Source of the DNA: JBBDIX01 sp050486225
GTDB taxonomy: Bacteria; Actinomycetota; Nitriliruptoria; Nitriliruptorales; Nitriliruptoraceae
NCBI GenBank assembly: GCA_050486225.1
Contig: JBJHCV010000003.1
Span: 124,001 to 188,000 of the forward strand
Reading direction: 5' to 3'
DNA: 64,000 bases
The position numbers and the translations under genes are program-made. Below the pieces are notes generated by a model that saw only the letters and a program-made list of their open reading frames with translations, searched no databases and was not told the DNA's origin. Below are positions 51,450 through 60,136 of the stretch, in pieces. Numbering within the stretch: position 1 is the first letter of the stretch; the number at the start of each line of letters is the position of its first letter.

Positions 51450-53033
51450 GTGAAGATCCTCGTCGCCGACGAACTCGCCCAGGCAGGTGTCGACCTGCTG
51501 CGTGCCTCCCACGACGTGGACGTGCGCACCGGCCTGTCGAAGGACGAGCTGGTCTCGATCGTGGCCCCGTACCACGCCATCGTCGTGCGGTCCCAGACGA
51601 CCATCGACGCGGACGTGCTCGCAGCGGCGACCGAACTGCGTGTGGTGGCTCGGGCAGGGGTGGGCCTCGACAACGTGGACGTCGACGCGGCGACGCGGCA
51701 CGGGGTCATGGTGTGCAACGCACCCCAGTCCAACATCGTCTCCGCGGCCGAGCACACCGTCGCGCTGCTGCTGGCCCTCGCACGCAACATCCCCCAGGCC
51801 CACGCGGCGCTCGTCGAGGGTCGGTGGGAACGCAAGGAGTGGAACGGCACCGAACTGCAGGACAAGGTCCTCGGGGTGCTCGGGCTCGGGCGCATCGGGA
51901 CGCTGGTGGCCCAGCGGTGCCACGCCTTCGGCATGCGGCTGGTCGCCTACGACCCGTTCGTCGCACCGGAACGTGCGGCACGCATCGGAGTCGAACTTGT
52001 GGCCACCGTCGACGAGGTGCTCGAACGTGCCGACTTCCTGACGGTGCACCTGCCCCGGACGCCCGACACCGAGAACATCATCGACGCGCAGCGTCTGCGC
52101 CTGATGAAGCCGACGGCGCGCCTGCTGAACGTCGCGAGGGGTGGACTCGTCGACGAGTCGGCGCTCGCCGACGCCGTGCGAGACGGCGTGATCGCTGGTG
52201 CGGCCGTGGACGTGTTCGCGAGCGAGCCGGTCACGTCGAGCCCCCTGTTCGGACTGCCAAACGTCATCGTGACGCCCCACCTGGGCGCCTCGACGGTCGA
52301 GGCGCAGGACAAGGCAGGGGTGCAGGTCGCTGAGTACGTGGACCTCGCGCTGCGCGGGGAGTTCGTGCCGTCGGCGGTCAACGTCGACAGCGGCGAGATC
52401 TCCGACGCCGTGCGCCCGTACCTGCCGTTGGCGGAGAAGCTCGGCAGCCTCCTCACGGTGCTCGCCGAGGAGGGACTGTCGGGCGACGTGAGCGTGGAGT
52501 GCGTCGGGGACATCGCCTCGGAGGACGGCCGGATCATCGGGCTGTCGGTGCTGCGGGGACTGCTCACGCCCGTCTCGAGCGAACCGGTCACGTACGTCAA
52601 CGCGCCGCTGTTCGCCGAGGAGCGTGGACTGCGCATCCGGGTCGTGTCGGACCCGCACCGCGACGACTACGTGTCGGTGCTGCGTGTCGAAGGTGAGGCA
52701 CGCGACGGTCGGCGTCTGCGCATCGCGGGCACGCTCCTGCAGCCGGGCAACCGTGAACGCCTGATCGAGGTGTGGAACATGCCCATCGACGTGGAACCGG
52801 CCGACCACATGGCGTTCTTCCGCTACGAGGATCGCCCGGGGGTGATCGGCACCATCGGCACCGTGTTCGGGGAGGCCGGCGTCAACATCGCCTCGGCGCA
52901 GGTGGGACGCTCCGGTGTCGGCAACGAGGCCATCATGGCCGTCACGCTCGACGAACGGGTTCCTCCCCGACTGCTCGAGGGCATCGTGGAACGCATCGGG
53001 GCGCTCGAGGGCCGAGCGATCTCGCTCAACTGA
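51450..53033 (+). CDS. serA: D-3-phosphoglycerate dehydrogenase SerA (type I, with ACT domain)
   Basis: A 527-residue NAD-dependent enzyme, first step of serine synthesis. Substrate/NAD domains (1-310) include VVARAGVGLDNVDVDAATRHG, VLGLGRIGTLVAQR, the catalytic Arg in LNVARGGLVDESAL, and the His in VTPHLGASTVEAQ. An ASB domain (about 320-450) and a C-terminal ACT domain (FFRYEDRPGVIGTIGTVFGE) for serine feedback make it the actinobacterial long type. A possible -10 box TACCAT lies at 51342. It is preceded by the AHAS block, as in mycobacteria. Confidence 0.96.
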   Translation: MKILVADELAQAGVDLLRASHDVDVRTGLSKDELVSIVAPYHAIVVRSQTTIDADVLAAATELRVVARAGVGLDNVDVDAATRHGVMVCNAPQSNIVSAAEHTVALLLALARNIPQAHAALVEGRWERKEWNGTELQDKVLGVLGLGRIGTLVAQRCHAFGMRLVAYDPFVAPERAARIGVELVATVDEVLERADFLTVHLPRTPDTENIIDAQRLRLMKPTARLLNVARGGLVDESALADAVRDGVIAGAAVDVFASEPVTSSPLFGLPNVIVTPHLGASTVEAQDKAGVQVAEYVDLALRGEFVPSAVNVDSGEISDAVRPYLPLAEKLGSLLTVLAEEGLSGDVSVECVGDIASEDGRIIGLSVLRGLLTPVSSEPVTYVNAPLFAEERGLRIRVVSDPHRDDYVSVLRVEGEARDGRRLRIAGTLLQPGNRERLIEVWNMPIDVEPADHMAFFRYEDRPGVIGTIGTVFGEAGVNIASAQVGRSGVGNEAIMAVTLDERVPPRLLEGIVERIGALEGRAISLN

Positions 53034-53083
53034 CGGTGTGCCCCGACGGTCCCGCCTGGCCCGGGAGGGGCCCGTCCAACCAC

Positions 53084-53089
53084 TAGACT
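53084..53089 (+). promoter_or_regulatory. Putative -10 box (TAGACT) of the fatty acid synthesis operon
   Basis: TAGACT lies about 100 bases before fabD with no good -35 box. A GC-rich inverted stretch just upstream (53061-53075) may be the serA terminator. Confidence 0.35.
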
Positions 53090-53185
53090 CCAGGCCGCTC
53101 GCGGGTCGACCTCCGTCGCCCGCGTCCCCGATCGCGGCGTGCAGGCAAGCACCCGTGTCTCGTCGTTCGTGCTCCGGAGGCTGAC

Positions 53186-54127
53186 GTGCGCATCGCCGCA
53201 GTGTTCCCCGGTCAGGGATCACATCGAGCCGGAGCGCTCGATGCGTGGGCCGGGCACCCCGCCCTCGAGGTCCTCGAGGAGGTCGAACGCGGGGTCGGTC
53301 GTGACGTGCTCGCGCTGACTCGGGACGAGTCCGCTGGTGGACGCACCGCCGACGCCCAGCCGGCGATCTTCGCGGTGTCGATGGTCGCATGGCGTGCGCT
53401 GGAGGCCACGGGTGTGCAACTCGACGTCGTGGCCGGCCACAGCCTGGGCGAGTACACGGCGGCGACCGCAGCGGGATGCCTCGACGTCGTGGACGGCGCC
53501 GCGGTGGTCTCGGCGCGCGGCACCGCGATGGGCCGGGCCTGCGCCGAGCATCCCGGCACGATGGCCGCACTGGTGAAGCTCGAACCCGACGCGGTGGAGG
53601 CCCTGGTCGCACGGATCGACGGGCTGGTCGTCGCCAATGACAACGCTCCGGGTCAGGTCGTCGTCGCCGGACCTCCCGACGCCGTGGACCGCGTGCGCGA
53701 ACTCGCTCGGGAGGTCGGAGGGCGCGCGATCCCGCTGGACGTCGAGGGGGCGTTCCACTCGGCGGCGATGGCATCCGCGGTCGAGCCCGTGGCCCGGGCG
53801 CTCGCCGCGGCCGAGACCCGTGATCCTGCCGTGCCGATCGTGTGTGGGTCGACGGGCGCTGCGGTCGAGACGGCTGAGGGAGTGGTCGCCGCGCTCGTCG
53901 ACGGGATCCTGTCGCCCGTCCGCTGGCGAGACGTGCAGGCCACGCTCCGCGCGCGTGGCGTCACCGACCTGGTGGAGGTCGGTCCCGGTGGCGTGCTGGC
54001 GGGCCTCGCCCGACGTGCCCTGCCCGACGTCACGGTCCACACGGTCCAGACTCCCGACGATCTCGATACGGTCGCGCACGCGCTCGCCGGCGCGGTGTCG
54101 TCGGACTCGACAGAGGAGGCGCAGTGA
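53186..54127 (+). CDS. fabD: Malonyl-CoA:ACP acyltransferase FabD
   Basis: A 313-residue malonyl transferase. VFPGQGSHRAG starts the protein; the nucleophile Ser86 is in VVAGHSLGEYTAA, LVVANDNAPGQVVVAG and the late EVGPGGVLAGLARR are typical. Some residues around the Arg that binds malonate (SARGTAMGRAC) are as expected. GGAGG precedes the GTG. It opens the FAS-II operon and overlaps fabH by four bases. Confidence 0.95.
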   Translation: MRIAAVFPGQGSHRAGALDAWAGHPALEVLEEVERGVGRDVLALTRDESAGGRTADAQPAIFAVSMVAWRALEATGVQLDVVAGHSLGEYTAATAAGCLDVVDGAAVVSARGTAMGRACAEHPGTMAALVKLEPDAVEALVARIDGLVVANDNAPGQVVVAGPPDAVDRVRELAREVGGRAIPLDVEGAFHSAAMASAVEPVARALAAAETRDPAVPIVCGSTGAAVETAEGVVAALVDGILSPVRWRDVQATLRARGVTDLVEVGPGGVLAGLARRALPDVTVHTVQTPDDLDTVAHALAGAVSSDSTEEAQ

Positions 54128-55119
54128 CGCTCCCGGTCGCGATCATCGGACTCGCCGGGCACCTGCCTGCGCGGGTGTTCACGAACGACGACCTCGCGGA
54201 GGTCATGGACACCTCGGACGAGTGGATCCGCACCCGCACCGGGATCCGGCAACGGCACTACGCCGAGCCCGAGGAGGCGACGTCCGACCTTGCCACCGCG
54301 GCAGGCAGGGCGGCGCTGGAGGACGCCGGGATCGGGGTGGAGGACGTGACCGCGATCATCGTCGCGACCACCACGCCGGACCACGTGATCCCGGCCACGG
54401 CCCCGATCGTCGCGGCGAACCTCGGGACCCAGGTCGCCGCGTTCGACGTGAACGCGGCCTGCAGTGGGTTCGTCTACGCCCTGCGTGTCGGCGGCGCACT
54501 GGCCGCCACGGGTGACGGGGCGGTGCTGGTCATCGGCGCGGAGACGCTCACACGGATCACGGACCCCGACGAGCGCTCGACCCGGGTGCTGTTCGGCGAC
54601 GGCGCCGGCGCGGTCGTGCTCGTGCGTGACGACTCCGCGGTGCTCGGACCGTTCGACCTGGGTGTCGACGGGTCCGACCCGTCGATGCTCTGGGCCGCGT
54701 CGGGTGGGTCACGTCGCCCGATCGGTGCCGACATCGTCGCGGACCGCAGCCACTTCCTGACGATGCGCGGGGGTGACGTCTACCGCAACGCGGTCGCCCG
54801 CATGGTGGAGGCGTCGCGCAACGTGCTCGAGGAGGCGGGTCGTACTGTCGAGGACGTCGACCTGTTCGTCGGACACCAGGCCAACGTGCGGATCCTCGAC
54901 GCGGTCGCCCAGCGACTGGGCGTGACCGACGACCAGGTGCACATCAGCGTCGACCGTCACGGCAACACCTCGGCGGCCTCGGTGCCGCTCGCGCTCGCCG
55001 ACGCGCGGGCCGCCGGTCGCCTGTCGCCGGGGGACACGGTCCTGCTGGCCGCGTTCGGCGCGGGCCTGACCTGGGGCGCGTGCCTGCTGACCTGGACCGG
55101 GTCCGGAGGTGGCGCATGA
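54124..55119 (+). CDS. fabH: Beta-ketoacyl-ACP synthase III FabH
   Basis: A 331-residue initiating condensing enzyme that joins an acyl-CoA starter with malonyl-ACP. The Cys-His-Asn triad is Cys113 in VNAACSGFVYAL, His in VGHQANVRILDAV and Asn in HGNTSAASVPLAL. SDEWIRTRTGIRQRH is typical of FabH. The GTG overlaps the fabD stop, and fabG overlaps its own stop. The starter may be acetyl- or branched-chain acyl-CoA; the E1/E2 dehydrogenase genes downstream would supply either. Confidence 0.95.
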   Translation: MTLPVAIIGLAGHLPARVFTNDDLAEVMDTSDEWIRTRTGIRQRHYAEPEEATSDLATAAGRAALEDAGIGVEDVTAIIVATTTPDHVIPATAPIVAANLGTQVAAFDVNAACSGFVYALRVGGALAATGDGAVLVIGAETLTRITDPDERSTRVLFGDGAGAVVLVRDDSAVLGPFDLGVDGSDPSMLWAASGGSRRPIGADIVADRSHFLTMRGGDVYRNAVARMVEASRNVLEEAGRTVEDVDLFVGHQANVRILDAVAQRLGVTDDQVHISVDRHGNTSAASVPLALADARAAGRLSPGDTVLLAAFGAGLTWGACLLTWTGSGGGA

Positions 55120-55838
55120 CTCGGGTCGCGATCGTCACCGGAGGCAGCGGCGGGATCGGTGCCGCGACGTGCGTCGCCCTGGCCGAGGCTGGCCTGCACG
55201 TGGTGGTCGGCTACGGCGGAAACGCCGAGGCGGCCGACGCCGTGGTCGCGTCGATCGGCGCGTCGGCGACCGCACTGCACGTCGACGTCACCGACGAGGC
55301 GAGCGTGCAGGCTGCGGTCGGGGTGGCCACGGAACTGGGCACGCTCGGGGTCGTCGTCAACAACGCCGGGGTGACCAACGACGACCTGCTGCTGCGGCTC
55401 GACGCAGACCGGTTCGACGCCACCATCGCCGTCAACCTGCGCGGCGCCTACCTCCTCTCCCGTGCGGCGCTGCGGCCGATGCTCCGCGCTCGCCACGGAC
55501 GCATCGTCTCGGTCGCGTCGGTCGTCGCCCTGCGCGGCAACGCCGGCCAGACGGCCTACGCCGCGTCGAAGGCGGGGCTCATCGGCTTCACCAAGTCGCT
55601 GGCTCGCGAGGTCGCCCGCAAGGGCATCACCGCCAACGTGGTGGCCCCGGGTTTCGTCGCGACACCGATGACCGATGGGCTCGGGGACGACGTACGGCGT
55701 AACCTTCTGGACATGGCTCCCCTGGGGCGCGCCGTGGAGGCGTCCGAGGTGGCCGCGACCATCCGATTCCTGGCCTCCGACGAGGCCGGGGCGATCACCG
55801 GAGCCGTCGTGCCCGTCGACGGCGGCGCAGGGATCTGA
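55116..55838 (+). CDS. fabG: 3-oxoacyl-ACP reductase FabG
   Basis: A 240-residue short-chain dehydrogenase, NADPH-dependent reductase of FAS-II. VTGGSGGIGAATC binds the cofactor, VVNNAGVTNDDLLLRL is the NNAG motif, and the catalytic Ser-Tyr-Lys lies in VSVASVVALRGNAGQ and TAYAASKAGLIGFTKSL. GGAGG sits just before the ATG. It overlaps fabH (ATGA). Confidence 0.94.
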   Translation: MTRVAIVTGGSGGIGAATCVALAEAGLHVVVGYGGNAEAADAVVASIGASATALHVDVTDEASVQAAVGVATELGTLGVVVNNAGVTNDDLLLRLDADRFDATIAVNLRGAYLLSRAALRPMLRARHGRIVSVASVVALRGNAGQTAYAASKAGLIGFTKSLAREVARKGITANVVAPGFVATPMTDGLGDDVRRNLLDMAPLGRAVEASEVAATIRFLASDEAGAITGAVVPVDGGAGI

Positions 55839-55929
55839 CACCCATGCAACCACGCGAGACCGCGAAGGCGGCGCACGCAGGATGCAGCACGCCCGTGGCG
55901 ACGCCGCGGAGAACCGACAGGAGATGACC

Positions 55930-56163
55930 GTGAGCCAGGAACTGCTCCAGATCTTCACCGAGGTCCTGACCGACGACTTCGGCGTCCCCGCAGACGACAT
56001 TCGTGCCGACGCGACCTTCGAGGCGCTGGGGCTCGACTCGCTCGACGTCGTCGAACTCACGCTGGTGCTCGAGGAGCGCACCGGGGTGAAGCTCGAGGAC
56101 GAGGAACTCGAGGACGTCCGCACCGTGCAGGACGCCATCGACAAGGTCGCCGCGAAGCAGTGA
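55930..56163 (+). CDS. acpP: Acyl carrier protein
   Basis: A 77-residue acidic carrier protein with the phosphopantetheine site Ser37 in EALGLDSLDVVELTLVLEE. The GTG is preferred because AGGAG lies six bases before it; an in-frame ATG at 55924 directly abuts AGGAG and so has no working spacing. It sits between fabG and fabF, and the matching holo-ACP synthase gene is three genes downstream. Confidence 0.95.
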   Translation: MSQELLQIFTEVLTDDFGVPADDIRADATFEALGLDSLDVVELTLVLEERTGVKLEDEELEDVRTVQDAIDKVAAKQ

Positions 56164-56241
56164 CCGCAGTGACGACGAAGTCCCGGTGCGCGGCGCCGGG
56201 ACTCGGACGAGGTGTACGCACCGGACGGGTGAGGATCAGAC

Positions 56242-57498
56242 GTGAGTGATGGCCGTGATGTCGTGGTGACCGCCTTCGGCGTGTTCTCGCCGGCCGGGCG
56301 GGGGTACGACGCGGCGTGGCAGGGAGTCCTGTCCGGCGTGACGGCCGCTCGCGCCGACGACTTCCTGGTCGAGGCGGGCACGCCCGTCTCGATCTCCTGT
56401 CGGGTCCCGGCCTTCGACCCGGACGAGGAACTCGGTCGGGGAGCGTCACGCAGACTCGACCGGTTCACCCACCTGGCGCTGATCGCCGCGCGGGAGGCGG
56501 TGATCAGCGCGGGCCTGTCCGCAGAGGGCGACTTCGCCATCCATGCGGTCGACCCGGATCGGGTCGGAGTCGTGCTCGGGTCGGGCATCGGAGGCGCGGA
56601 GACCTGGCAGGAGGAGTACCCGCGGTACCTCGACAAGGGCCCGGGTCGGGTCAGCCCGATGTTCGTGCCCAAGATGCTCTCGAACACCGGCGCGGGCACC
56701 GTCGCGATCCGGACGGGCGCGCGCGGACCGAACATGACCATCAACACCGCATGCGCAGCCGGTGCGTCCGCCATGCACGTCGCCCGCGACATGCTCCGCG
56801 TCGGCACGGCTGACGTGATGCTCGCCGGCGGTGTGGAGGCCGGGATCACCGGGCTGTCCGTCGCGGCGTTCGCGCAGATGGGTGCCCTGTCGCGCAACCC
56901 CGACCCGTCCACCGCGTCGCGGCCGTTCGACGTCGACCGCGACGGGTTCGTCATCGGGGAGGGAGCCGGCGTCGCGGTGCTCGAGACCCGCGCACATGCG
57001 GAGGCGCGAGGCGTCGAACCACTGGCCGTGCTCGCCGGTGCGGGTGCCTCGGCCGATGCGTTCCACGCGACGGCGCCCCCTGACGACGGGGGTGGCGCGG
57101 TGCTCGCGATCCGGCGTGCACTCGACGACGCCGGCATCGATCCAGAGCGCATCGGTCACCTCAACGCGCACGGGACCTCGACGCCGCTGAACGACTCCGC
57201 CGAGGCGCACGCGATGCGGGCCGTGTTCGGCGCGCACACGGACTCGATCGCCGTCACCTCCACCAAGGGAGTCACCGGGCACCTGCTCGGAGCCGCGGGT
57301 GCGGTCGAGGCGGCGTTCGCGGTGCGCGCACTGCGCGAGGGGATCGTGCCGCCCACGGCCAACCTGACGACGCTCGATCCCCAGATCGACCTGGACGTCG
57401 TGTCCGGGGCTCCGCGGGAGGTCGCGATCGACGCCGTGCTGTCCACCTCGATGGGATTCGGGGGCCAGAACGCGGCGCTCGTGTTCGTCCCCGCGTGA
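56242..57498 (+). CDS. fabF: Beta-ketoacyl-ACP synthase II FabF
   Basis: A 418-residue elongating condensing enzyme. The Cys-His-His triad is in TINTACAAGASAMH, LNAHGTSTPLNDSAEA and GVTGHLLGAAGAVEA; the Lys of TSTKGVTGH is also present. The N-terminus (VVVTAFGVFSPAGRG) is slightly divergent from the common VVTGxGxVTPxG. A 78-base gap from acpP holds nothing evident. Confidence 0.95.
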   Translation: MSDGRDVVVTAFGVFSPAGRGYDAAWQGVLSGVTAARADDFLVEAGTPVSISCRVPAFDPDEELGRGASRRLDRFTHLALIAAREAVISAGLSAEGDFAIHAVDPDRVGVVLGSGIGGAETWQEEYPRYLDKGPGRVSPMFVPKMLSNTGAGTVAIRTGARGPNMTINTACAAGASAMHVARDMLRVGTADVMLAGGVEAGITGLSVAAFAQMGALSRNPDPSTASRPFDVDRDGFVIGEGAGVAVLETRAHAEARGVEPLAVLAGAGASADAFHATAPPDDGGGAVLAIRRALDDAGIDPERIGHLNAHGTSTPLNDSAEAHAMRAVFGAHTDSIAVTSTKGVTGHLLGAAGAVEAAFAVRALREGIVPPTANLTTLDPQIDLDVVSGAPREVAIDAVLSTSMGFGGQNAALVFVPA

Positions 57499-57505
57499 GG
57501 TCGAC

Positions 57506-58222
57506 GTGGACGTCAGTGCGCACGTGACCTCGTCACGAACGGCCGCGGTGCCGATCTCGACGGTGGTTCCGGGAACCCGTTCCATCGTGCGACTCCTGTT
57601 GCGTCCCACGTTGCGCGGATGGCTGCGCCTGCGCGTCGAGGGCGTCGAACACGTCCCGGAGTCGGGCCCGGTGCTCGTGGCGTCCACGCACCAGTCCCAC
57701 GCGGACTCCATCGCGCTCGGTGCGGCGATCCGTCGCCCGGTCCACTTCCTCGGGGACCTGAAGCTCACGAACTGGCCGATCTTCGGCCCGCTGCTCCCGC
57801 GTCTCGGGATGGTCCCGCTCCGTCGCGGCGAGGCAGACGCGGCGGCGCTCGACGTGCTGCGCCGCCTGCTCGAGGAGGGTGCGTGCATCGCGGTCTACCC
57901 GGAGGGCTCACGCAGTCGCGACGGTCGGGTGCACCGCCTGCGCAGCGGGGTTGCTCGGTTGGCGGCCGAACGCCAGGTCCCCGTGGTTCCTGCGTGCGTG
58001 TCGGGGATCCGCGAGGTGTGGCCCATCGGCCGGCGCCCGCGCGTGCTCGGTGGGCCCGTGGTGGTCCGGTTCGCCCCACCCATGGACCCGCCGGACCACA
58101 GCCCCCGGTCTCGGCGCACCTTCAACGACGAACTCCAGCAGGTGCTCGCCGACCTCGGCGGCATGGACCTTGCCGACGACTACTCGCCCTTCCACGGCGG
58201 TGACGTGCAGGACGACCGGTGA
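57506..58222 (+). CDS. 1-acyl-sn-glycerol-3-phosphate acyltransferase (PlsC family)
   Basis: A 238-residue PlsC with the standard motifs: H-x4-D in ASTHQSHADSIAL, block II GMVPLRRGEADAAA, and VYPEGSRSRDGRVHRL, the normal EGT/S-R form, unlike the two PEQT genes earlier. It begins seven bases after fabF and overlaps acpS, so a role in using FAS-II acyl-ACP for phospholipid synthesis is likely. An N-terminal stretch of 25 residues is not conserved in the family and may not all be translated. Confidence 0.9.
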   Translation: MDVSAHVTSSRTAAVPISTVVPGTRSIVRLLLRPTLRGWLRLRVEGVEHVPESGPVLVASTHQSHADSIALGAAIRRPVHFLGDLKLTNWPIFGPLLPRLGMVPLRRGEADAAALDVLRRLLEEGACIAVYPEGSRSRDGRVHRLRSGVARLAAERQVPVVPACVSGIREVWPIGRRPRVLGGPVVVRFAPPMDPPDHSPRSRRTFNDELQQVLADLGGMDLADDYSPFHGGDVQDDR

Positions 58223-58599
58223 GCGGCGGACTGACCACTGGATGCGACGTCGTCGACATCGAACGGCTGTCACAGGCCCTCGAGCGGCGCGTCGGGCTGC
58301 TGCGCAGGATCTTCACCGACCGGGAGATCGCCGACGCCCGACGTGGCGGAGTGGTTGCGGGCTCGCTCGTCGAACGCGAGCGACTGGCCGCGAGGTTCGC
58401 TGCCAAGGAGGCGACCCGCAAGGCACTGGGCGACCTGAGGTTGCCCTTCCACGACGTCGAGGTACGAACCGCGGACGACGGTGCCCCACTGCTGTGGGTC
58501 CGCGGGCAACCGAGCGAACTTCGCTGTTCACTGTCGCACGATGCCGGCATCGCGATGGCGGTGGTCGTCGGCACGTTGCCGCCAGTGCCCGCACACTGA
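58219..58599 (+). CDS. acpS: Holo-ACP synthase AcpS
   Basis: A 126-residue phosphopantetheinyl transferase that activates ACP. TTGCDVVDIERLSQAL holds the Mg-binding Asp, ARFAAKEATRKALGDL the Glu and Lys, and RCSLSHDAGIAMAVVV is typical. The GTG overlaps the plsC stop. Confidence 0.94.
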   Translation: MSGGLTTGCDVVDIERLSQALERRVGLLRRIFTDREIADARRGGVVAGSLVERERLAARFAAKEATRKALGDLRLPFHDVEVRTADDGAPLLWVRGQPSELRCSLSHDAGIAMAVVVGTLPPVPAH

Positions 58600-58613
58600 C
58601 CCAGGAGTCACCG

Positions 58614-59405
58614 ATGCTGCTCGAGGGCAAACGCCTGCTCATCACGGGAGTGCTCGATCCCCGGTCGATCGCGTTCCACGTCGCCCGGATCGCCCAGGAG
58701 CAGGGGGCGGAGCTGGTGCTGTCCGGCTTCGGGAGGGCCAGGCGCCTGACCGAACGGTCGGCGGCGCGGCTCTCACCGGTGCCCGACGTCGTCGAGCTCG
58801 ACGTCACGAACCCGGAGCACATCGCTGCCGTGGCGGCAGACCTCGGGGAACGGTGGGGGCGACTCGACGGCATCCTGCACGCGGTCGCGTTCGCACCAGA
58901 GTCGTGCCTGGGCGGCGGCTTCCTCGACGCTCCGTGGGACGACGTGTCGAAGGCCCTGCACGTGTCCACGTACTCGTACGCGGCTCTCGGGCGGGGATTC
59001 GCCGACCTGCTGGAGGCCGCGGGGTCGTCCTCCATCGTCGGCCTGGACTTCGACGCGCAGGTCGCCTGGCCGGTCTACGACTGGATGGGTGTCGCGAAGG
59101 CGGGGCTGGAGTCGGTGAACCGCTACCTCGCACGGGACCTCGGGCCGAAGGGCGTCCGGGTCAACCTGGTGGCGGCCGGCCCCCTCAACACGATGGCGGC
59201 CCGCTCCATCTCCGGGTTCGAGGGTTTCGAGCCCATCTGGGAGGCACGTGCCCCCCTGGGTTGGGACGCGACCGACCCGGCTCCGGTCGCACGTGCCGTG
59301 TGTGCGCTGATGTCGGACTGGATGCCGGCCGTGACCGGGGAGATCATCCACGTCGACGGCGGGGTCCACGCCGTGGGAGCCGGAGCGAACAACCCGACGC
59401 TGTGA
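58614..59405 (+). CDS. fabI: Enoyl-ACP reductase, InhA-like FabI
   Basis: A 263-residue NADH-dependent enoyl reductase, last step of the elongation cycle. The N-terminal region RLLITGVLDPRSIAFHVARI, GFDxxx-type GFGRARRL and the active site GLDFDAQVAWPVYDWMGVAK (Tyr155, Lys162, spacing Y-x6-K) strongly resemble mycobacterial InhA. The residue matching InhA Ser94 is Ala90 (LHAVAFAP versus HSIGFMP). AGGAG precedes the ATG. It closes the FAS-II operon. Confidence 0.93.
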   Translation: MLLEGKRLLITGVLDPRSIAFHVARIAQEQGAELVLSGFGRARRLTERSAARLSPVPDVVELDVTNPEHIAAVAADLGERWGRLDGILHAVAFAPESCLGGGFLDAPWDDVSKALHVSTYSYAALGRGFADLLEAAGSSSIVGLDFDAQVAWPVYDWMGVAKAGLESVNRYLARDLGPKGVRVNLVAAGPLNTMAARSISGFEGFEPIWEARAPLGWDATDPAPVARAVCALMSDWMPAVTGEIIHVDGGVHAVGAGANNPTL

Positions 59406-59409
59406 CCCG

Positions 59410-59814
59410 TCACTCGTCGTCTGGTCGTACCGCCAGCACGGGACACGGCGCCTCGAGCAGGATGTCGTGGGCGTTCGAGCCGAGCACCAGCGTGCCGAAG
59501 GCGCTGCGCCGGCGCATGCCGATGACGAGCAGCGTCGCATCCTCCTCCGAGGCGACCTGCATCAGGTCCTCTGCGGGACTGTTGCCGCGCACGTAGTCGA
59601 CCAGACGGAAGCGGATGCCCTCCTCGGACAACTGCTGTTCGAGGTGTTCGAACTCCTCGCGGTAGGTGACGACGTGTTCGACCTCGTCGCGTTCGCCGCC
59701 GCGCATCGAGTGGACGACGAGCAGTTCGGTGTCGCGCAGCCGGGCCTCCTCCACGGCTCGGCGCAGGGCCGCGCGTCCCTCCCGTGTCCGGACGAAGCCG
59801 ACGACGACGCTCAT
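59410..59814 (-). CDS. Universal stress protein UspA family
   Basis: A 134-residue single-domain Usp. MSVVVGFVRTREGRAALRRA starts the fold, and the ATP-binding G-2x-G-9x-G-S/T type motif appears as IGMRRRSAFGTLVLGSNAHD, ending ILLEAPCPVLAVRPDD. GAGGAGGGTGGC lies directly before the ATG. It is convergent with fabI (four bases apart) and divergent from the dehydrogenase operon. Confidence 0.9.
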   Translation of the reverse strand: MSVVVGFVRTREGRAALRRAVEEARLRDTELLVVHSMRGGERDEVEHVVTYREEFEHLEQQLSEEGIRFRLVDYVRGNSPAEDLMQVASEEDATLLVIGMRRRSAFGTLVLGSNAHDILLEAPCPVLAVRPDDE

Positions 59815-60021
59815 GCCACCCTCCTCGCGTGGGGCGCAGACGACGTGGTCCGGCAACGCCCTGCCCGGGCGGTCGCACGCCTCGCAGCGCCGGGGACCCT
59901 GCGCCCGTGACGCCCGGAGATCCACCGTACGCCGCCGCTGACCGGCCTGGCAGGGTCACTCGTCCCCAGTGACGCGACCGGTTCGCACGCACACTTCCGC
60001 CCCCCGCGAGCCGCTGCGGCG

Positions 60022-60027
60022 TAGAGT
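60022..60027 (+). promoter_or_regulatory. Putative -10 box (TAGAGT) of the pdh operon
   Basis: TAGAGT lies 110 bases before the E1 alpha start in the 322-base divergent gap with the stress protein gene. No clear -35 box; nothing else was identified in the gap. Confidence 0.4.
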
Positions 60028-60136
60028 GTGACGGTGGAAGCACGACCGGGAGATCGGTCCCCGCTGGGTGTGATGGCGACCGGTGAGGGCGCCGGTGTCG
60101 GGCCGGGACCGGTCGCGGAGCACGAGGGAGCGCGCG

